This document shows, piece by piece, positions 1 through 5,474 of a DNA stretch of 14,110 nt. Position 1 is the stretch's first letter, and each line of letters begins with the position of its first letter. The notes beneath the pieces were generated by a model that was not told where the DNA came from, ran no database searches, and saw only the letters and a program-made list of their open reading frames with translations. The translations under genes and the position numbers were made by a program. Origin of the DNA: Methylomonas sp. (lineage in GTDB: Bacteria > Pseudomonadota > Gammaproteobacteria > Methylococcales > Methylomonadaceae); assembly GCA_028688235.1 (NCBI GenBank), contig JAQTYP010000030.1, forward strand, positions 1 through 14,110, given 5' to 3'.

Positions 1-317
1 TCAATCAGGATAACGAGTTTTACGAACACGACAAACTGGAAGTCAACTTGAGCGCCTCGGGGCTTGCTTTCAGCAACGATCACCCCATTGCGGTCGGTAC
101 CTTGCTGGAATTGCGGATGTTGCTGACATCCTGTTTGGCGGTTATCGTCGCTTACGCCCGCGTGGTGCAATGTAAAGACATCGCTCAGGTCGATGCCTTA
201 CATCCTTTCGAGATTTGCGTGGAATATATCAACATGAACGAGGAAGACAGGGAGTTGCTGATCAAACATGTCATCAAGAAACAAATGCAGCAATTTCGCG
301 ATAAAAACAATCGCTAG
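1..317 (+). CDS. PilZ-like domain protein, C-terminal part (5' end outside window)
   Basis: The reading frame is open from the first bases (codons starting at position 3) to a TAG at 315-317, so the N-terminus lies upstream of the window and about 104 residues are visible. A 'VNLSASGLAF' segment matches the D/N-x-S-x-x-G strand motif of PilZ domains, the cyclic-di-GMP-binding beta-barrel. A later strand, 'ICVEYINMNEEDRELL', leads into a charged C-terminal helix (roughly the last 25 residues), also usual for PilZ proteins. The RxxxR ligand motif that would precede this part is not in the window, so c-di-GMP binding cannot be judged. An internal TTG at 48 could be read as a start, but it would cut the domain, and the frame stays open upstream of it. 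Family call moderately sure; target process unknown. Confidence 0.6.
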   Translation, partial: NQDNEFYEHDKLEVNLSASGLAFSNDHPIAVGTLLELRMLLTSCLAVIVAYARVVQCKDIAQVDALHPFEICVEYINMNEEDRELLIKHVIKKQMQQFRDKNNR

Positions 318-406
318 TTTGCGTCACTTTCCATTTCAACTCTGGAAACTTGGTTTCTCTCCGGTTTGGCCGGTTTGGGCGGTATTGAGCCGAAATTCAG
401 GGTGCA

Positions 407-1432
407 ATGAGCATCAATACGGCGTTATCTGACGGGATTATGTTGATTTCCGAACATCATATGCGATTATTGGCCTTGCTTGCAGACGGCCAATTTCACT
501 CCGGAACGGAATTGGCCGGCGTTTTGGCTGTCAGCCGCACCGCCATCTGGAAACATTTGCAGGCAATGGCCGATTGCGGCGTAGAGGTCGTCGCGGTCAC
601 AGGGAAAGGTTACAAATTGCAAACGCCGCTGCAGTTATTGGATAGGGAAGAGATCGTAGCGCATCTGGACGAACGCACCGGCGCTCTGATCAACCGAATG
701 GAGATTCATGCCGTCATTCATTCCACCAATGCCCATCTCTCGGAAATCGCCCGTACGACCCACGTCTCGGGGCAGGTTTGTCTGGCTGAATACCAAACCG
801 CCGGCAAAGGGCGGCGTGGACGAAACTGGGTTTCGCCGTTCGGACATAATATTTATCTTTCCATTCTTTGGCGTTATTCGGAGGGACCTGCGGCAATAGC
901 CGGTTTGAGTCTGGCGATAGGGGTGGCTGTGATCAGGGCGTTGCGTCGTGCGGGTGTCGACGAAGTGGGTTTGAAGTGGCCCAATGATGTTTACTGGAAC
1001 GGCCGTAAACTTGCCGGCATTTTAATCGAGGTATCGGGTGAAGCCGGCGGACCTTGTCATGCCGTCATCGGCCTGGGTTTGAATATTCATCTTCCGCAAC
1101 GGCAAGCCGAAGCCATAGAACAGGCCTGGGTCGACTTGCAGCAAATATTGGGCTTCCAGGCTCTGCAACTGCGTAACCGTTTGGCGGCCGGCTTGTTGAA
1201 TGAAATGATGCCCATCGTCGCGGATTTCGATTCGCTCACTTTGGCGAACTATCTCGACGAATGGCGAACTTACGATTGTATGCAGGGTAGGGCGGTGACG
1301 ATGTTTATCGGCGGCCAACGCGTCGATGGCACGGTAAAAGGCATAGACGATCGAGGTTTGCTGTTGCTGGAAGAGGCCGATGGCCGGATTCGCGCCTATG
1401 CCTCGGGCGAAGTCAGTTATAGGGCGTCATGA
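407..1432 (+). CDS. birA: Bifunctional biotin-[acetyl-CoA-carboxylase] ligase / biotin operon repressor BirA
   Basis: This 341-residue protein activates biotin with ATP to biotinyl-AMP and transfers it to a lysine of the biotin carboxyl carrier protein in the cytosol. Residues 18-72 form a winged helix-turn-helix ('LAVSRTAIWKHLQAM' is the recognition region), so it is the class II ligase that can also repress biotin genes. The catalytic domain shows the biotinyl-AMP loop GRRGR (residues 135-139), KWPND (190-194) and the following K201 in 'GRKLAGILIEV'. Residues 295-335 form the small C-terminal SH3-like domain. The ATG at 407 is preceded by an AGGG; in-frame ATGs at 440 and 461 would also leave the HTH essentially intact, so the first residues are uncertain. 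The stop overlaps coaX by ATGA, indicating coupled translation. Confidence 0.96.
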   Translation: MSINTALSDGIMLISEHHMRLLALLADGQFHSGTELAGVLAVSRTAIWKHLQAMADCGVEVVAVTGKGYKLQTPLQLLDREEIVAHLDERTGALINRMEIHAVIHSTNAHLSEIARTTHVSGQVCLAEYQTAGKGRRGRNWVSPFGHNIYLSILWRYSEGPAAIAGLSLAIGVAVIRALRRAGVDEVGLKWPNDVYWNGRKLAGILIEVSGEAGGPCHAVIGLGLNIHLPQRQAEAIEQAWVDLQQILGFQALQLRNRLAAGLLNEMMPIVADFDSLTLANYLDEWRTYDCMQGRAVTMFIGGQRVDGTVKGIDDRGLLLLEEADGRIRAYASGEVSYRAS

Positions 1433-2169
1433 AACTGTTGGTGGATATCGGTAACTCGCGCTTGAAATGGGCTATAGAGCGGGATGGGGCGATAGGCGTG
1501 GTTCGTGCCTTGGATCATCGCCGGCCAGGATTCATCGACGAACTGCGCAGGTGTTGGCAATCCGTCGGATTGCCCGATACAGCGGGGATAGCCGCGGTTG
1601 CCGGCAAGCCGACTGTAGAGGCGATTACCTTGTTGGTCACCGAGATGTGGCCGGGCTTGCAAGCCAAGATGCCCCGTTCGGTCAAACAGGCGTTCGGCGT
1701 GACCAATGCTTATGATCAGCCTGCAAAATTGGGTATCGATCGTTGGCTGGCATTGGTAGCCGCTCATAGAACTTATGCCGGCGCGATCTGCGTGATCGAT
1801 TGCGGTACAGCCATCACGATCGACGTCATGGATGCCGCCGGCAAGCATTTGGGGGGATTGATTTGCCCTGGATTGGTCATGATGAAACAATCCCTGGCGG
1901 CCAACACGGCGCAGTTGACATTCGATCCCCAGCCCTTTGACTTCGGATTGGCCTCCGAAACCAATGTCGCGATTGCCAACGGCGCATTGGCGGCCGCCGT
2001 TGGTTTGGTCGAACATACGATGCAGCGCTATGCGTCGGGCTGTCGTCTGATATTGACCGGCGGCGATGCCGAAATGCTTGCCGCGTCGTTAGCGATGCCT
2101 TCGATTCAGGATAAAGAGTTGGTACTGAAAGGTCTGGCGATGTATTGTTCGGGAGAAACGATTGAATGA
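1429..2169 (+). CDS. coaX: Type III pantothenate kinase CoaX
   Basis: Encodes 246 residues, the usual length for CoaX, which catalyses the first step of coenzyme A synthesis: ATP-dependent phosphorylation of pantothenate, with a monovalent cation and without feedback by CoA. The ASKHA-fold motifs are visible: 'VDIGNSRLKW' (D6, N9; phosphate 1 loop), 'GIDRWLALVAA' from residue 102 with D104, 'CVIDCGTAITIDV' (121-133, catalytic-type D124), then 'GGLICPGL' and 'LTGGDAE' (209-215). It starts in the ATGA overlap with birA and ends in another ATGA overlap with the SPOR gene, so the three are one translational unit. The birA-coaX-SPOR order is common in gammaproteobacteria and supports the call. Confidence 0.95.
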   Translation: MKLLVDIGNSRLKWAIERDGAIGVVRALDHRRPGFIDELRRCWQSVGLPDTAGIAAVAGKPTVEAITLLVTEMWPGLQAKMPRSVKQAFGVTNAYDQPAKLGIDRWLALVAAHRTYAGAICVIDCGTAITIDVMDAAGKHLGGLICPGLVMMKQSLAANTAQLTFDPQPFDFGLASETNVAIANGALAAAVGLVEHTMQRYASGCRLILTGGDAEMLAASLAMPSIQDKELVLKGLAMYCSGETIE

Positions 2170-2957
2170 AACGGCTGTTTTTTGCCTTGTGTTTGTTGAA
2201 TCTGACTTTTTTTCTGTGGCAATTCCATGCCGGCCGCATGGCCTCTCCGGTGCATCAACCGGATATGCCTTCCAGCCTGTTGTTGGTCGAAGAATACCAG
2301 CGCGCTAGACGCGGCGCGTCGATTTCGGCCTTACTCGATGGCCAGTGGCGTCGATGGCAAGAAGGCGAAAACCAACGCCTATTAGCCGATTTACAGGGCG
2401 AAGAGTGGCAAAGGGAAATTGTCGTAATACCGGTTGCGAAAAAAACCGTCGTACCCGTCGAAGTCAAACACACTGCCAAGAAGCAGGATGCGCCGGTTAA
2501 GCCCGTCGTTCAGCCGGTAGAAAAAGTCTGTATCGAGATAGGGCCATTTCTGGATCAACCGGCGGTTAATGCCTGGTTGGCCGGCAAATCGATTGCAGGT
2601 AAACAAATCCTGCAAAAAGAAGTCGCCGTACCGGGCGATTATCAGGTTTATTACCCCGCCGCCAGGACGCCGGAGCAATCGGCAAGCAACAAAGCCATGT
2701 TGCTCGCCAAGGGATTGCAGGATATCTGGTCCATACCCACGGGCGAATTGAAGGGCGGTTATTCCCTAGGCGTATTCAGAGACAGACAAAGAGCCGTGGT
2801 CTTTAAAGGTCAATTGGCCGAAAAAGGCATTCATGCCGAAATCAGGCAGCGCGAAAAAACCACTTCTCAGTGGTTCATCAAAACGATGTTGGAAAAAAAC
2901 CGACTGAAACAGTTTCAGTCTTCTGCGCCTAAATTGTCCTCGTGTTCTTCCAATTAG
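2166..2957 (+). CDS. Membrane-anchored SPOR-domain protein
   Basis: A 263-residue protein with a single N-terminal hydrophobic segment (residues 3-20, no evident cleavage site) that probably anchors it in the inner membrane with the rest in the periplasm. Residues 40-120 are charged and proline/valine/lysine-rich, a linker. Residues 121-228 look like a SPOR domain, which binds denuded peptidoglycan at division sites: 'CIEIGPFLDQPAVNAWL', then 'GDYQVYYPA', then 'GGYSLGVFRDRQRAVVFKGQLAEKGIHAEI'. A GGGAG ten bases before the ATG and the ATGA overlap with coaX set the start. In many gammaproteobacteria a SPOR gene sits here, right after coaX, so the position agrees. The exact role (cell division or wall remodelling) is inferred from the domain only. 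The tail is Lys/Ser-rich with a cysteine near the end. Confidence 0.8.
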   Translation: MKRLFFALCLLNLTFFLWQFHAGRMASPVHQPDMPSSLLLVEEYQRARRGASISALLDGQWRRWQEGENQRLLADLQGEEWQREIVVIPVAKKTVVPVEVKHTAKKQDAPVKPVVQPVEKVCIEIGPFLDQPAVNAWLAGKSIAGKQILQKEVAVPGDYQVYYPAARTPEQSASNKAMLLAKGLQDIWSIPTGELKGGYSLGVFRDRQRAVVFKGQLAEKGIHAEIRQREKTTSQWFIKTMLEKNRLKQFQSSAPKLSSCSSN

Positions 2958-3005
2958 ATTAGGGGAGGCAGTTTTTGGTGGATAACACGATTTTCCGAAC
3001 TTATG

Positions 3006-3037
3006 GGATAAATTGTCGCATATCTGACAATTTATCC
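3006..3037. repeat. Perfect 12-base inverted repeat, 8-base spacer
   Basis: The arms GGATAAATTGTC (3006-3017) and GACAATTTATCC (3026-3037) are exact reverse complements around GCATATCT. It lies 49 bases after the SPOR-gene stop. No T-run follows, so it is not a classic intrinsic terminator. It could be a dyad operator for the downstream DUF2750 gene, or an RNA hairpin that protects the 3' end of the birA operon transcript. The sequence fact is certain; the function is not. Confidence 0.7.
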
Positions 3038-3116
3038 TCTTCAGGCTTCGCGTAAAAGTATGCGGCATTTTCTAACCATTTGGTTTTTAATAAAAATCGG
3101 TATGGTTCTACTGGCA

Positions 3117-3132
3117 TGGTGCAGTTCTTGCT
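3117..3132 (+). promoter_or_regulatory. Possible sigma-54 (-24/-12) promoter before DUF2750 gene
   Basis: The stretch TGGTGCAGTTCTTGCT has GG and GC dinucleotides ten bases apart and agrees with the consensus TGGCAC-N5-TTGCW except at two positions (T for C and G for A in the -24 part). Transcription would start near 3143, 17 bases before the ATG at 3160. A 12-base palindrome AACCATTTGGTT at 3074-3085 and the 32-base dyad at 3006-3037 lie upstream where activators could bind. By a rough hand estimate a match this good is expected a few times by chance in 14 kb, so this is suggestive only. Confidence 0.3.
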
Positions 3133-3159
3133 GAACTATTAACTTTATTTCGGCGGAAA

Positions 3160-3573
3160 ATGATTATGCGCTATGAACCTTACGATGACGAATATGCGGC
3201 AGTCCCGACGATGAACGATGAGGAACTGCTGGAATATTTTCTGTTTAGCATTCTGGAAACTGACGAGATTTGGGGTTTGAAGGACGGACCCAGCTGGATA
3301 ACCCGGTCAATTGCCGGGCAGGAAGTGCTTCCGGTCTGGCCGTTCAAGCGCTTTGCCGCCGAAGCGGCCACGGGCGACTGGCAAGGTTTGAAACCGGGTG
3401 CCGATTCGCTGGAATATTTTATCTACAACACGTTGAGCACGCGCGCCAAGCAAGGCGTCATGATAGAAATCATGCCGCGAATATCGGGAACAGGTTGTTT
3501 GATCAATCCGCAAAGGTTGGTAACCATCCTGGAAAATACCATGCACGCGGGCGAATATACCTTAGACGATTGA
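3160..3573 (+). CDS. DUF2750 domain protein
   Basis: A cytosolic-looking acidic protein of 137 residues with no signal peptide or membrane segment. It carries the layout I associate with DUF2750: a leading helix ('MNDEELLEYFLFSILETDEIWGLKD'), then 'EVLPVWPFKRFAAEAATGDWQGLKP' (the LPVWP core), then 'SLEYFIYNTLSTRAKQGVMIEIMPRISGTGCLINPQRLVTILE'. Function is unknown in this family; some members lie beside immunity-type genes, but nothing here shows that. Two ATGs (3160 and 3166) are possible starts, and only a weak GGAA lies upstream. The last 12 bases overlap the 3' end of the convergent acetyltransferase gene, so the two transcripts are complementary at their ends. Confidence 0.75.
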   Translation: MIMRYEPYDDEYAAVPTMNDEELLEYFLFSILETDEIWGLKDGPSWITRSIAGQEVLPVWPFKRFAAEAATGDWQGLKPGADSLEYFIYNTLSTRAKQGVMIEIMPRISGTGCLINPQRLVTILENTMHAGEYTLDD

Positions 3574-4131
3574 CTCGAAGCCGCATCCCGCTATGTTCTT
3601 GATCATTTTAAAATCGTCCATCACAAATCCGTCACCGATATCTTGAAGCAATGAGCCGGCATTGATGAACTTATTGTTTAGATAAAAGTCAATGGCGGCA
3701 TGATTGTGTCGATTTACGGTTAACCAGATTTGCTCCATACCGTGCCGCCGGCAATAGGCTTCTATGAAAGCGATGATTTTGCCGCCGACACCATTGCGTC
3801 TTGCGGCGGCGCGTACGTAAAGTTTGCTGAGATGCAAAGTACGTCGAGGCTGATCCGCGACCAGCGCAAAATAGGCGATGGGTTCTGCCCCCTGACTCAG
3901 TAAGAAATATTGATAGCCAGTGTCGATTTGATGTCTTATGGCTTGCACGCTTTGAAAGCGTGCAAGCATATATTTCACCTGATCGATACCAATGATGGGG
4001 CCATAATACTCGTACCAAATTTCGTTGGCCAACCGGCAGATGGTTTCGATAGCCGCTAAATCGACCGCTTCTTGGAATAAGAGGTTCGCAATTTCTAAAT
4101 CGCCTTGATTCAGATCCGTTATGTCTTGCAT
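3562..4131 (-). CDS. GNAT family N-acetyltransferase
   Basis: A 189-residue protein on the minus strand. It reads as a GNAT acetyltransferase, transferring acetyl from acetyl-CoA to an amine. After an N-terminal helix ('ETICRLANEIWYEYYGPIIGIDQVKYMLARF', residues 29-59) come the core strands 'YQYFLLSQGAEPIAYFAL' (73-90) and 'LHLSKLYV' (99-106). The acetyl-CoA pyrophosphate loop RRNGVGGK follows (111-118), then 'IWLTVNRHNHAAIDFYLNNKF' (135-155), the usual motif B. The substrate cannot be read. The chosen start at 4131 gives a normal family length; the open frame runs further upstream to 4353, but that part is antisense to the hydrolase gene and has no GNAT character. No good ribosome-binding site is visible. 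The start overlaps the start of the divergent hydrolase gene. Confidence 0.85.
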   Translation of the reverse strand: MQDITDLNQGDLEIANLLFQEAVDLAAIETICRLANEIWYEYYGPIIGIDQVKYMLARFQSVQAIRHQIDTGYQYFLLSQGAEPIAYFALVADQPRRTLHLSKLYVRAAARRNGVGGKIIAFIEAYCRRHGMEQIWLTVNRHNHAAIDFYLNNKFINAGSLLQDIGDGFVMDDFKMIKNIAGCGFESIV

Positions 4132-5176
4132 GTCTTTTGCTTTGGTTAAAAATCGTTTTTCGCTTCCCTTGTTGTTAGCGATAACGATACTGTCGGGCGG
4201 CTGTGCGCCAGTCAAAATGGGGCCAGGGCCAACATCAGGTGCCGCCCGGTTGACGGAAACCACCTTTATTACTCCGGATGGGGTGGCGCTACCGGTCAGT
4301 CGGTGGCCCAGTGAGCAGCCAAAAGCGATTTTGGTGGCCCTGCACGGATTCAATGATTATCGCCGTTTTTTCAGCGCCGCGGCCGAATATTTGCGGCAGC
4401 AGCAAATTTACTGTTATGCCTATGATCAGCGCGGCTTCGGCGGCAGTCCTCATACAGGATTTTGGGCAGGTGATGACGCTTACGCCGACGATCTGACTCA
4501 GTTTGCCGGATTGGTAAGGGAGCGACATCCCGGAGTGCCGGTGTATTTATTGGGCGAAAGCATGGGCGGGGCGATAGTTATCGATGCGATGGCACGGCCG
4601 TATAAACCCGACGTGGCCGGCATCATTCTGTCGGCGCCCGCGGTTTGGGGGCGGCAAACCATGCCATGGTATCAAACATCATTGTTGTGGACCTTGTCGC
4701 ATACCTTTCCCTGGCTGAGGTTGACCGGAAAAGATCTGGGAATCATGCCGTCCGATAACATCGACATGCTCAGAGAACTGGGCCGGGATCCTCTGGTGAT
4801 CAAAGAAACCCGCGTCGATGCCATTTACGGTTTGGCCGATTTGATGGATACGGCTTTAGGGGCGGCGGATAAACTCAATGGACAGACATTGGTGTTGTAT
4901 GGAGAAAAAGATCAGATCGTACCTCAGGAGCCGACCAGGCTGTTCGTGCAGAACTTATTGATTCATCAGCCGGCAGGCAAGACCGTCGCTTATTACAAAG
5001 ACGGTTATCATATGTTGTTACGCGATATACAGGCCCCTTTGATTTGGCAGGATATTGTTCATTGGATGCTAGACGGCCGCTCCGAATTACCGTCTGGCGC
5101 CGATAAAAATAGCGACAAATGGGTGAGTCAAGCATTAGCGCAAGAAATGAGTCGTGAAAGCCGAATCGATCAGTAG
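4121..5176 (+). CDS. Alpha/beta hydrolase of the monoacylglycerol lipase / lysophospholipase type, probable lipoprotein
   Basis: Up to 351 residues. The N-terminus has basic residues (K10, R12), a hydrophobic stretch (14-25) and 'LSGGC' with C28, an imperfect lipobox, so an envelope lipoprotein is likely. The hydrolase core shows the oxyanion segment 'VALHGFNDY' (72-80), 'YDQRGFGGS' (101-109), the nucleophile elbow GESMGG with S147, the acid D264 in 'GEKDQIVP' and H297 in 'DGYHMLL': a complete Ser-Asp-His triad in the arrangement of monoglyceride lipases and PldB-like lysophospholipases. The natural substrate is unknown. Starts at ATG 4121, ATG 4130 or TTG 4142 are all compatible with the signal sequence and none has a clear ribosome-binding site. 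The first two overlap the divergent acetyltransferase start, so its promoter must lie inside that gene. About 30 polar residues follow the fold. Confidence 0.85.
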   Translation: MSCMSFALVKNRFSLPLLLAITILSGGCAPVKMGPGPTSGAARLTETTFITPDGVALPVSRWPSEQPKAILVALHGFNDYRRFFSAAAEYLRQQQIYCYAYDQRGFGGSPHTGFWAGDDAYADDLTQFAGLVRERHPGVPVYLLGESMGGAIVIDAMARPYKPDVAGIILSAPAVWGRQTMPWYQTSLLWTLSHTFPWLRLTGKDLGIMPSDNIDMLRELGRDPLVIKETRVDAIYGLADLMDTALGAADKLNGQTLVLYGEKDQIVPQEPTRLFVQNLLIHQPAGKTVAYYKDGYHMLLRDIQAPLIWQDIVHWMLDGRSELPSGADKNSDKWVSQALAQEMSRESRIDQ

Positions 5177-5276
5177 ACCCGTCAAAGCATTGTGCATTAG
5201 AAAATCAATTGGCTGAAGCAAACCAGGAAATCGGATCGCTTGAAGTTCTGCTTCGCCAGACTCATACACTTCAAAT

Positions 5277-5311
5277 GGTTTAGATCAACCAGTGCGCGGT
5301 TTATGTAAACC
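5277..5311. promoter_or_regulatory. Tandem dyad 14-mers, candidate activator site upstream of the hyf-like operon
   Basis: Two related 14-mers, GGTTTAGATCAACC (5277-5290) and GGTTTATGTAAACC (5298-5311), share 11 of 14 bases and each has GGTT...AACC dyad symmetry. The second has perfect six-base arms around TG. Their starts are exactly 21 bases apart, two helical turns, so a protein would meet both on one DNA face. They lie about 65-100 bases upstream of the sigma-54-like element at 5374-5389, where enhancer-binding activators usually sit. The repeat is seen directly; the role is inference. The rest of the 298-base gap (5177-5474) shows no convincing gene. Confidence 0.4.
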
Positions 5312-5373
5312 AACGTGACGACGAAGATTTAGCGTATCAAGCCTAAGTCATTAATAATCGATAGGAATATTTT

Positions 5374-5389
5374 AGGCGCAAATATTGCT
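5374..5389 (+). promoter_or_regulatory. Possible sigma-54 (-24/-12) promoter of the hyf-like operon
   Basis: AGGCGCAAATATTGCT has GG (5375-5376) and GC (5387-5388) separated by ten bases and differs from TGGCAC-N5-TTGCW at only two positions (A for the first T, G for A). Transcription would begin near 5400, giving a leader of about 75 bases before hyfB. E. coli hyc and hyf operons are sigma-54 dependent, so the same control type here would be coherent. No convincing TTGACA/TATAAT pair was seen in this gap. The prediction is by eye only. Confidence 0.4.
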
Positions 5390-5474
5390 CTAGTTTTAGC
5401 CGTTATGAGTATGGCGTGCGTCGACTAATGGATGTCGTTACACTCAGGCGTCGATATTCCCTTTTATTTTTAGC

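Noticed and set aside
395..412. Second copy of the dispersed repeat (AGGGTGCAATGAGC) at the birA start
   Set aside because: Only a half-arm is similar and no complementary arm follows; the AGGG is better explained as the birA ribosome-binding site.
4132..4353. N-terminal extension of the acetyltransferase by 74 residues
   Set aside because: It is antisense to the signal peptide and first strands of the hydrolase and shows no GNAT similarity; the start at 4131 gives a normal length.
5191..5283. Coiled-coil-like peptide fragment (ALENQLAEANQEI...) after the hydrolase gene
   Set aside because: About 30 codons without a start codon or ribosome-binding site and no recognised family; too short to call a gene remnant.
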